A DNA stretch of 7,915 nucleotides from Actinomycetes bacterium (GTDB lineage: Bacteria > Actinomycetota > Acidimicrobiia > Acidimicrobiales > UBA8190), in the NCBI GenBank assembly GCA_021798135.1, contig JAJZYI010000155.1:1-7915 (forward strand), read 5' to 3'. This document shows, in pieces, positions 1-5,351 of this stretch. The first letter of the stretch is position 1. Each line of letters starts with the position of its first letter. A program made the translations under genes and the position numbers. The notes under the pieces were generated by a model that made no database searches, was not told the DNA's origin, and was given only the letters and a program-made list of their open reading frames with translations.

Positions 1-834
1 GCTGCCCGCCCCCGCCGGCGCGCCCCGGGCGAGCGTGGCGGCGGTCACCCGGCGAGCTCGCCCGGCACCGCCGTGCAGGCGCTCGGCGGCAGCGGCGCCC
101 GCCCGCCCGGCCCGCCGCCGGCTCTGCCAGCGGGCGGCCAGGACCACCAGGCTGACCGGCACCGCCACGACGGCGAACGCCACCAGCATCTCGGCGCTGG
201 TGAAGAACTGCGCGGCGGCCGCCGCCGCCAGCCCCGCGCCCCACACCGCAGGCCGTCCCCGCTGGCGTACGAGCAGCTCGTGGAGGCAGATGGCCATCAC
301 GGGCAGGAACACGAGCACCGTGTCGGCCAGGTGCGCGACCTGGAGCTCGGTGAGCACCAGCGGCGAGAAGCCGAACAGCGCGCCGCCGGCGGCGGAAGGA
401 CCCCAGCCGGCGAACCGGCGGCACAGGGCAGCGCCACCGACAGCGTTCACGGGCGCGGCCAGCGTGAGTGCCGCGTTGAGGGCCGCCACCGGGCCGAACA
501 GCCACGTGACCGGGGCGAGCACGGTCCCGACGAGCACGCTGCTCTGGTTGGCGAGCAGGTTGACGCCCGCCGGGTGGGCGGCCGCCGTCGACACCAGGGG
601 GTCCTGCAGGTGCGCCTCCGCGTGCGCCACCCACGCCATGAACCACAGCGACTGCGCGGGATCGCCGCAGGGGCAGGTCATCGTCCCGGCCGGGTGCCCC
701 GACCACACGTGCCACCACACGGCCACGCCCGCGGCCAGGTACGCGGCCACGAGCAGGGCCCACCGGCGCGCGGCGGCACCGCGAGCGCTCGGGCGGCGGG
801 GGCCTGGCCGGGGCGCCGGGGCCGCCGCGGGCAC
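1..834 (-). CDS. Polytopic membrane protein, GT-C glycosyltransferase-like (partial, C-terminus outside window)
   Basis: The minus-strand frame is open from the tRNA region to the left edge and encodes a hydrophobic protein; about 278 residues are visible. A basic/proline-rich N-terminus precedes a first membrane segment (RRWALLVAAYLAAGVAVWW). A loop follows with CPCGDPAQSLWFMAWVAHA (Asp about residue 58), then several further hydrophobic segments, including one with FGFSP and one with AAAAAAQFFTSAEMLVAFA. The first loop with an acidic DPxQ motif followed by a HPAGVNLLANQS stretch resembles actinobacterial integral-membrane proteins of GT-C/PMT-like architecture, which use lipid-linked sugars outside the membrane. 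This is family resemblance from memory, and the substrate is unknown. The GTG at 834 was chosen because a G-rich stretch lies about 5 bases upstream; in-frame GTGs at 909, 924 and 948 are alternatives. No ATG is available between the tRNA and the first membrane segment. Function is tentative, but coding and membrane character are firm. Confidence 0.72.
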   Translation of the reverse strand, partial: MPAAAPAPRPGPRRPSARGAAARRWALLVAAYLAAGVAVWWHVWSGHPAGTMTCPCGDPAQSLWFMAWVAHAEAHLQDPLVSTAAAHPAGVNLLANQSSVLVGTVLAPVTWLFGPVAALNAALTLAAPVNAVGGAALCRRFAGWGPSAAGGALFGFSPLVLTELQVAHLADTVLVFLPVMAICLHELLVRQRGRPAVWGAGLAAAAAAQFFTSAEMLVAFAVVAVPVSLVVLAARWQSRRRAGRAGAAAAERLHGGAGRARRVTAATLARGAPAGAGS

Positions 835-939
835 GCCGGCCCCGCTAGGCGCGCAGAGGGCTGGAGGGCGGCCGGACGGACCCGGCTGCCCCGGCTGTGG
901 CCGAGCCACGGGGCGGATCCCCACCGCACCAGCCTGGCA

Positions 940-952
940 TGCCGACACGGCA
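940..952 (-). terminator. Small inverted repeat downstream of tRNA-Ser, possible transcription end
   Basis: TGCCG-ACA-CGGCA is a 5-bp stem with a 3-base loop, about 90 bases beyond the tRNA 3' end on the minus strand. No T-run follows. In a sequence this GC-rich such a stem can arise by chance, so it is only a weak candidate for the end of the tRNA transcript. Confidence 0.15.
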
Positions 953-975
953 CCGGCTGTGACGAGCGTGGACCT

Positions 976-1042
976 GAGCCCGAGCCGGGACGGGAGCCCG
1001 AGCCGGGACCGGGCCGGAGCCGGGCCGGAGCCGGGACCGGAG
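976..1042. repeat. Imperfect GC-rich tandem repeat abutting the tRNA-Ser 3' end
   Basis: Two near-identical units of 18-19 bases, GAGCCCGAGCCGGGACGG (976-993) and GAGCCCGAGCCGGGACCGG (994-1012), are followed by two copies of GCCGGAGCCGG (1013-1023 and 1024-1034). The array runs up to the base after the tRNA. No coding role is visible, and it lies upstream of the most likely start of the membrane-protein gene. Confidence 0.6.
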
Positions 1043-1127
1043 CGGAGGGAGTGGGATTCGAACCCACGGAGGCTCGCGCCTCACGGCTTTTCAAGAGCCG
1101 CGCATTCGTCCGCTCTGCCATCCCTCC
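1043..1127 (-). tRNA. tRNA-Ser, anticodon UGA (reads UCA)
   Basis: The minus strand folds into a complete class II tRNA. Acceptor arm GGAGGGA (1127-1121) pairs with TCCCTCC (1050-1044). The D arm has the stem GCA/TGC. Anticodon stem CGGCT/AGCCG encloses loop CTTGAAA, so positions 34-36 read TGA. A long variable arm has stem GAGG/CCTC around CGCGAG. The T arm is GTGGG-TTCGAAT-CCCAC, and the discriminator base is G at 1043. The long variable arm plus anticodon UGA identify serine. CCA is not encoded (CTC follows). A -10-like box lies about 12 bases upstream, so the 5' leader would be very short. Confidence 0.96.
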
Positions 1128-1138
1128 CGTCAGCGGCG

Positions 1139-1144
1139 AGGTTA
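1139..1144 (-). promoter_or_regulatory. Candidate -10 box for tRNA-Ser
   Basis: On the minus strand TAACCT fits the actinobacterial -10 consensus TANNNT. Its downstream edge is 11 bases before the first base of mature tRNA-Ser, placing the predicted transcription start only about 4-5 bases upstream of the tRNA. No convincing -35 hexamer is seen at 16-18 bases. Confidence 0.45.
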
Positions 1145-1169
1145 CCCGTCGTGACGCGAGCCCCCTGCG

Positions 1170-1184
1170 CCGCCACGGTGGCGG
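1170..1184 (-). terminator. Inverted repeat between pheA and tRNA-Ser
   Basis: CCGCCAC-G-GTGGCGG is a perfect 7-bp inverted repeat around one base (realistically a 5-bp stem with a 5-base loop), 29 bases beyond the pheA stop codon. No T-run follows, so a role as the pheA transcription end is only suggested by position. Confidence 0.25.
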
Positions 1185-1212
1185 GCGGCGGGGGCGCGCA
1201 CCCGGGGCGGCT

Positions 1213-2256
1213 TCAGCGCAGCGGCGCTCCCGGGGCGATCTGGCTCCGAAGCCCCTGGAGCCACTCCTCGGCGCGCCGCCACGCGGCACCGGCGCGGGCC
1301 CGTCGCTGGGACGCGCCGGCGCCGGCGGAAGGGTAGGAGCCCAGGAACTTCACGTCGGCGAGCTCGGCGTGCAGCACCCGCAGGCAGTCGGCGACGACCT
1401 CGTCGGCGACGTGCCCCTCCAGGTCGACGACGAAGCAGTAGCTGCCGAGCTGGCGCTTGGTCGGCCTGGACTCGAGCTTGGTGAGGTTGATGTCGCGGGC
1501 GGCGAACTCGCTCAGGATGGCGTGCAGGCTGCCGGGGCGGTCGGCACGCTGGAAGCACACGATGCTGGTCTTGTCGTGGCCGGTCGGCGCCGGGATGCCG
1601 GCGCGGGCCACGAGCACGAACCGGGTCTGGTTGTCGGGGTGGTCCTCGACGGCCGGGGCCAGCACGGCGAGCCCGTAGAGCTCCGCCGCGCGGCTCGGCG
1701 CGATGGCGGCGTCGCCGGGCCGGGGGTCGCCGCCGACGAGCCGGGCGGCCTCCGCCGTGGAGCTGGTCGCCACCATCTCGGCGGCGGGCAGCCGCTCGGC
1801 CAGGAAGCGCCGGCACTGGGCCGTGGCGACGGGGAACGACAGCACGCGGCGCACCTCGGCGAGGCGGGTGCCGGCTCCCGCCATCAGGTGCAGGTGGATG
1901 TCGAGCACCACCTCGCGCTGGACGAGCAGGTCGTGCTCGAAGACCAGGCTGTCGACCGTCGGGTGCACGGAGCCCTCGATGGCGTTCTCGATGGGGACGA
2001 AGCCCTGCTCGACCGTGCCGGCCTGGACGGCGTCGAGCACGTCGCCGATGGTCGCCAGGGGGGCCAGGTCGGCCGCCGCCAGGTCCGGCTGCGTGGCCAG
2101 CGCCTCCTCGGTGAACGTGCCGGCCGGCCCCAGGTAGGCGACGGTCGGCCGCCCCGGACCGCCAGCCGCGCCCGGCGCAGGGGAGCGGCCGGAGATCGCC
2201 GCCCTCCCCGGCGGGCCGCTCGCGGCGGCCGGACCCCGGGTCGCAGCACTGGCCAT
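1213..2256 (-). CDS. pheA: Prephenate dehydratase with C-terminal ACT domain
   Basis: Encodes 347 residues. The enzyme converts prephenate to phenylpyruvate in cytosolic phenylalanine biosynthesis. Visible signatures are the N-terminal VAYLGPAGTFTEEAL (39-53), FVPIENAIEGSVHPTVDSL (86-104), and NQTRFVLV (209-216), which carries the family's catalytic Thr-Arg-Phe triplet at 211-213. An ACT regulatory domain spans about 228-305, with GSLH (242-245) and ESRP (262-265), the motifs associated with phenylalanine binding and feedback inhibition. No chorismate mutase or prephenate dehydrogenase domain is fused, so it is the monofunctional type. The ATG at 2256 was chosen because it is the first in-frame start before the conserved region. 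It leaves about 36 low-complexity residues before the catalytic domain, somewhat longer than usual. The reading frame continues upstream to 2766, but that would overlap larB on the other strand. The divergent larB start is only 24 bases away. Confidence 0.96.
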   Translation of the reverse strand: MASAATRGPAAASGPPGRAAISGRSPAPGAAGGPGRPTVAYLGPAGTFTEEALATQPDLAAADLAPLATIGDVLDAVQAGTVEQGFVPIENAIEGSVHPTVDSLVFEHDLLVQREVVLDIHLHLMAGAGTRLAEVRRVLSFPVATAQCRRFLAERLPAAEMVATSSTAEAARLVGGDPRPGDAAIAPSRAAELYGLAVLAPAVEDHPDNQTRFVLVARAGIPAPTGHDKTSIVCFQRADRPGSLHAILSEFAARDINLTKLESRPTKRQLGSYCFVVDLEGHVADEVVADCLRVLHAELADVKFLGSYPSAGAGASQRRARAGAAWRRAEEWLQGLRSQIAPGAPLR

Positions 2257-2264
2257 GGACGGGC

Positions 2265-2272
2265 AGGATAGT
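2265..2272. promoter_or_regulatory. Overlapping divergent -10-like boxes between pheA and larB
   Basis: The 24-base gap between the two start codons holds AGGATAGT. On the minus strand TATCCT (2270-2265) matches TANNNT and lies exactly 8 bases before the pheA ATG. On the plus strand GATAGT (2267-2272) is a weaker -10-like box, also exactly 8 bases before the larB ATG. With transcription starting 6-8 bases after a -10 box, both mRNAs would be leaderless or nearly so. That agrees with the absence of a good Shine-Dalgarno sequence for either gene. No strong -35 is seen. This is inferred from spacing and motif only. Confidence 0.45.
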
Positions 2273-2280
2273 GGCCGACC

Positions 2281-3075
2281 ATGGACGAGACCGCCGTTCG
2301 CCAGCTGCTCCACGACGTCCGGGAGGGCGCGTGCACCCCGGACGACGCCGTCCGCCTCCTCCGGCGCCTCCCCTTCGCCGACCTCGGGTTCGCCCGAGTC
2401 GACCACCACCGGGCGCTGCGCCAGGGCGCCGTCGAGGCCGTCTACGCCCCGGGCAAGACGCCGGAGCAGTGCGCGGCGATCGTGGTGGAGCTGCTCGCCG
2501 AGCCGGCGTCGCTCCCGGTGGTGCTCACCCGTGCCGACCCTGCACAGGCGGCCGCCGCGCTGGCCGCCGCCCCGGCCGGCGAGCGGACGGTCTCGGGTCC
2601 GCGGTCGACGGTGGCGTGGCGCACGGCGCCGCCGCGCCCGGGCCGGGTGCTGGTGGTGACGGCGGGGACGGCCGACCTGCCCGTCGCCGACGAGTGCCTG
2701 GCCGTGCTGCGCGCCACCGGCTTCGAGCCAGAGCGGCTCGTCGACTGCGGCGTCGCCGGGGTCCACCGCCTCCTCGCGTCGGCGGACGCGCTGGCCGGCG
2801 CCGACGCCGTCGTGGTGGTGGCTGGCATGGAAGGGGCGCTGGCCAGCGTCGTCGGCGGCATCACCGGCGCACCCGTGGTCGCCGTGCCGACCTCCGTCGG
2901 CTACGGCGCCTCCTTCGAGGGCGTCACCGCGCTCCTCGCCATGCTGGCCTCGTGCGCCGCCGGTGTCACCGTCGTCGGCATCGACAACGGGTTCGGCGCG
3001 GCGTGCGCCGTGGCCCGCATGCTGCCGTCGGGTCCGCCGCCGCCGGCGGGCGCCGACGCGCCGGCTGTCCCGTGA
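2281..3075 (+). CDS. larB: LarB, nickel-pincer cofactor biosynthesis carboxylase/hydrolase
   Basis: Encodes 264 residues, close to the usual LarB length. In the known pathway LarB carboxylates the pyridinium ring of nicotinic acid adenine dinucleotide and hydrolyses it, releasing AMP and pyridinium-3,5-biscarboxylic acid mononucleotide. The N-terminal half contains PFADLGFARVDHHRALRQG and VEAVYAPGKTPEQCAAIV. The C-terminal half (about 121-255) is the PurE/AIR-carboxylase-like fold, with RVLVVTAGTADLPVADEC, VAGMEGALASVVGGI, PVVAVPTSVGYG and VTVVGIDNGFGAA. Cys225 precedes the GVTVVGIDNGFG block, the position I recall as the pyridine-binding cysteine of characterised LarB. The ATG at 2281 gives the canonical short N-terminus. 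There is no clear Shine-Dalgarno, and the gene may be leaderless. Its TGA overlaps the larC GTG (GTGA), so translation is probably coupled. Confidence 0.95.
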   Translation: MDETAVRQLLHDVREGACTPDDAVRLLRRLPFADLGFARVDHHRALRQGAVEAVYAPGKTPEQCAAIVVELLAEPASLPVVLTRADPAQAAAALAAAPAGERTVSGPRSTVAWRTAPPRPGRVLVVTAGTADLPVADECLAVLRATGFEPERLVDCGVAGVHRLLASADALAGADAVVVVAGMEGALASVVGGITGAPVVAVPTSVGYGASFEGVTALLAMLASCAAGVTVVGIDNGFGAACAVARMLPSGPPPPAGADAPAVP

Positions 3076-4589
3076 CCGGCCCGGCGACCGGCCCTGCGAA
3101 CGACCCGGCGACCGGTCCCGTGACCGGCCCGGCGAGTCCGGCTGGTCCGGGCAGCTCGGCGGCCGCCGGCCGCGTCGCCTGGTTCCACTGCTTCAGCGGC
3201 GTGGCCGGGGACATGGTGCTGGCCGCCCTGATCGACGCCGGCGCGGACCCCGACGCGGTGCGCGACGTGCTCGCCGGGCTGCGCCTCCCCGGGTGGTCGC
3301 TCCGGGTCTCGGCGGCGACCCGCGGCGGCATCGGCGCGACGCGGGTGTCCGTCGACGTGGACGGCGGCGGGGGGCCGGCGCGGCCGTTCGCCGAGCTGGA
3401 GCGCCTGGTCCTGGCGGCCAGCCTGCCCGACCGGGTGGCGCGGCGCTCACTGGCGGCGCTGCGCGCCCTGGCCGCCGCCGAGAGCCGGGTGCACCGCGTC
3501 CCGCTCGCCTCGGTGCACCTGCACGAGCTCGGCGGCCACGACACCCTCGTCGACGTGGTGGGCTCGGCCGCCGCCCTGGAGCTGCTCGGTGTCGACGACG
3601 TGGCGGTCTCTCCCATCGCCGTGGGCACCGGGACCCTGCGCGGCGCGCACGGCCCGCTGCCGAACCCGAGCCCGGCCGTCGTGCACCTCCTGCGCGACGC
3701 GGTGGTGTCCGGGCGCGACACCCCGCTCGAGCTGACGACGCCCACCGGTGCCGCGCTCATGGCCACCTGGGGCACGAGCTTCGGGCCGCTCCCGGCCATG
3801 CGCGTGCGCGCCGCGGGGTTCGGTGCCGGGTCGGCGGACCCTCCCGGCTTCGCCAACTGCCTGCAGGTGGTGGTCGGTGACCGGGCCGGCGACACCGGGC
3901 AGGCTTGGCACCCCGAGGTGCTCGGCGCGGCCGGGCCCGGTGCAGGCGGCGCCCCCGTCGGCCCCGGTGCCGCGGCCGGTGGCCTGCCGCCGGTGCTCGA
4001 CGTCGGTGTCGTCGGATGGGCCGGTCCGGGCGGCGAGGCAGGTGGCCCGCCCTGGCCGGGAGCGACCGTGCAGGACGTGGCCGTGGTCGAGACGACGGTC
4101 GACGACGTCACCGGGGAGGTCGTCGGCTACGCCATCGACGAGCTGCTCCGGGCCGGCGCGCTCGACGCGTGGGCGACGCCGGTGCTCATGAAGCGGGGCA
4201 GGCCCGGGCACGTCGTGAGCGCACTGGCCGTGCCCGCCACCCTCGACCTGGTGCGGCAGGTGCTGGCGCGCGAGACGGGGACGCTCGGCGTCAGGGTGGT
4301 GCCGGTCCGGCGCTGGGTGGCGCCCCGGTCGGTCGGCGAGGTCGAGGTGTCGGGTCACCGGGTCCGCGTGAAGGTGAGCCCCGGGCGGGTGAAGGCCGAG
4401 CACCGCGACGCCGCCGCCGCCGCCCGGGCCCTGGGTGTGCCGGTCCGCGACGTGGCCGTCGCGGCCGAGCAGGCGTGGCGCGCCGGTGGCGGTGCGGCCG
4501 AGCAGGCGTGGCGAGCCGGTGGCGGTGCGGGCGAGCCCGGCGGTGCCGCCACCGGCCAGGCGGGTCCCGGGAGTACGGTCGGAGGATGA
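3072..4589 (+). CDS. larC: LarC, nickel-inserting pincer cofactor cyclometallase (fused, no frameshift)
   Basis: Encodes 505 residues. LarC inserts nickel into pyridinium-3,5-bisthiocarboxylic acid mononucleotide in a CTP-dependent reaction. Signatures are VAWFHCFSGVAGDMVLAAL (about 35-53), VHLHELGGHDTLVDVVGSA (148-166), GPLPNPSPA, ELTTPTGAALMATWG (220-234), then in the C-terminal half VVETTVDDVTGEVVGYAID (338-356) and VLMKRGRPGHV (about 371-381). The two halves, LarC1 and LarC2, are in one frame, unlike Lactobacillus plantarum where a programmed frameshift joins them. They are separated by about 65 residues of Gly/Ala/Pro-rich linker. The protein is longer than typical because of this linker, a repeat-rich N-terminus and a C-terminal tail with an 11-residue duplication. 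The GTG at 3072 overlaps the larB stop. An in-frame GTG at 3120 is the alternative and would remove most of the N-terminal repeat. Confidence 0.93.
   Translation: MTGPATGPANDPATGPVTGPASPAGPGSSAAAGRVAWFHCFSGVAGDMVLAALIDAGADPDAVRDVLAGLRLPGWSLRVSAATRGGIGATRVSVDVDGGGGPARPFAELERLVLAASLPDRVARRSLAALRALAAAESRVHRVPLASVHLHELGGHDTLVDVVGSAAALELLGVDDVAVSPIAVGTGTLRGAHGPLPNPSPAVVHLLRDAVVSGRDTPLELTTPTGAALMATWGTSFGPLPAMRVRAAGFGAGSADPPGFANCLQVVVGDRAGDTGQAWHPEVLGAAGPGAGGAPVGPGAAAGGLPPVLDVGVVGWAGPGGEAGGPPWPGATVQDVAVVETTVDDVTGEVVGYAIDELLRAGALDAWATPVLMKRGRPGHVVSALAVPATLDLVRQVLARETGTLGVRVVPVRRWVAPRSVGEVEVSGHRVRVKVSPGRVKAEHRDAAAAARALGVPVRDVAVAAEQAWRAGGGAAEQAWRAGGGAGEPGGAATGQAGPGSTVGG
3075..3134 (+). repeat. Five 12-bp tandem units at the 5' end of larC
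   Basis: Directly after the GTG start, five degenerate 12-base units of type ACCGGCCCGGCG encode TGPA, TGPA, NDPA, TGPV and TGPA. The fourth unit ends in GTG, creating a second in-frame possible start at 3120. The 16-mer GTGACCGGCCCGGCGA occurs at 3072 and again at 3120. Confidence 0.8.
4464..4529 (+). repeat. 33-bp tandem duplication near the 3' end of larC
   Basis: Two copies of a 33-base unit (4464-4496 and 4497-4529) encode AEQAWRAGGGA twice. They differ at a single base (C at 4481, A at 4514), a silent Arg codon change, suggesting recent duplication. The repeat is in frame, in the tail after the conserved LarC domain. Confidence 0.85.
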
Positions 4590-5182
4590 CGCGAGGTCCG
4601 GCCCGCGACCGTGGTCCCGGTGGCGGGCACGCGGACGGCGAGCTCCCCGGTGGTGGGCGGTCTCCGCTCCAGGTGGCGCCGGCTGCGGCGCCCGGCGCCA
4701 CGGCTGGGCAGCCCGAGGTGACAGACGCCCGGCAGCCCGCCACTGGCGGGGTGCCCGAACCCCCCGAACCCCCCGAGGAGACCGAACCCCCCGGGGAGAC
4801 CGAACCCCCCGAACCGCCCGAGGACCCCGACGCCTGGACCGACGAGCAGTGGCTCGACTGGCTCCGGGCGGGTGACGCGGCTGACGGCGCCGGCTCGGAG
4901 CCCCCGGCACCGCGTCGGCGGCCCACCAGGGGCGGCCTGCTCGGCAACGCCATGCTCGGCCTGGCCGAGGCCATCTACGGGCCCCAGCGGCCCAAGGTGG
5001 TGGTCGAGGCGGAGGTCCCCGGCGACCTGCACGACGACGACCTCGACCTCAGGCTCGATCCCGAGCATCCGGAGCTGTCGGTGGTGTTCGTGCGCCGGCG
5101 GACCGGACGGCGCCCCGGCCGGGGAGGCGCGCCGCCCGGCGACCTCGGCGGCGGCGGGGCGCCCGGGGGTCCAGCTGGCTGA
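4586..5182 (+). CDS. Unrecognised acidic, proline-rich protein coupled to larC
   Basis: Encodes 198 residues of no function I can name. The ATG overlaps the larC stop (ATGA). GGAGG sits directly against the ATG, too close for normal initiation, so re-initiation by ribosomes finishing larC is likely. The N-terminal 55 residues are low complexity. Residues about 56-82 form a Pro/Glu repeat (PEPPEPPEETEPP). Then come WTDEQWLDWLRAG (84-96) and a non-repetitive core, GGLLGNAMLGLAEAIYGPQR (116-135), followed by KVVVEAEVPGD and an acidic stretch DLHDDDLDLRLDPEHPE. The tail is Gly/Pro/Arg-rich. The core looks like the conserved, folded part. No signal peptide or membrane segment is evident. Coding is supported by the coupling, the third-position GC pattern and the compositionally distinct core. 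A role with LarB/LarC is suggested only by position. A GTG at 4751 is a possible alternative start. Confidence 0.75.
   Translation: MTRGPARDRGPGGGHADGELPGGGRSPLQVAPAAAPGATAGQPEVTDARQPATGGVPEPPEPPEETEPPGETEPPEPPEDPDAWTDEQWLDWLRAGDAADGAGSEPPAPRRRPTRGGLLGNAMLGLAEAIYGPQRPKVVVEAEVPGDLHDDDLDLRLDPEHPELSVVFVRRRTGRRPGRGGAPPGDLGGGGAPGGPAG
4751..4831 (+). repeat. Pro/Glu-coding direct repeats within orf198
   Basis: Repeated blocks of the type GAACCCCCCGA and GAGACCGAACCCCCCG recur several times here, encoding a PEPP/EETEPP/GETEPP pattern. This probably forms an extended, flexible acidic linker between the N-terminal region and the conserved core of the third lar-unit gene. Confidence 0.7.
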
Positions 5183-5311
5183 CCGGCGCCGCCGCTCGGG
5201 GCCTCGGCGTCCCCGTGCGGTCTCGCCGCCCGGGCGCGGTCCCCTGGCCTCGGCCGTGCGCCCTTCGGCGCCAGTAGCGGGCCCGGGGGCCGCCGCGGTT
5301 CCGTGCAGCGA

Positions 5312-5334
5312 GCCCCGGCAGCGTGCCGTGGGGC
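5312..5334. terminator. Hairpin between convergent genes, candidate bidirectional terminator
   Basis: GCCCCGGCA-GCG-TGCC-GT-GGGGC forms a stem of GGCA/TGCC plus GCCCC/GGGGC with a 2-base bulge. It lies in the 169-base gap between the stop of the lar unit and the stop of the convergent flavoprotein gene. Flanking CCGCCGC and GCGGCGG could extend the structure. There is no T-run, which is common in high-GC actinobacteria. Position makes a shared terminator plausible, and nothing else is seen in this gap. Confidence 0.4.
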
Positions 5335-5351
5335 GGCGGTGATCCTCGCAG

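Noticed and set aside
35..2271. Very long plus-strand ORFs covering the left 2.2 kb
   Set aside because: They run antisense to the membrane protein, through a tRNA and antisense to pheA. Their proteins are Arg/Ala/Gly-rich with no recognisable domain, typical shadows in GC-rich DNA.
2257..2766. Extension of pheA upstream to a start at 2766
   Set aside because: It would overlap most of the first 486 bases of larB on the opposite strand, and the residues have no similarity to the PheA family.
2271..3071. Extension of larC upstream to 2271 in the same frame
   Set aside because: It would run through all of larB in another frame as an Arg/Pro-rich shadow. The GTG overlapping the larB stop gives a normal LarC start.
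2901..4111. Minus-strand ORFs inside the lar genes
   Set aside because: They are Ala/Pro/Thr/Ser-rich mirror frames of LarB and LarC, with no ribosome-binding site or domain.
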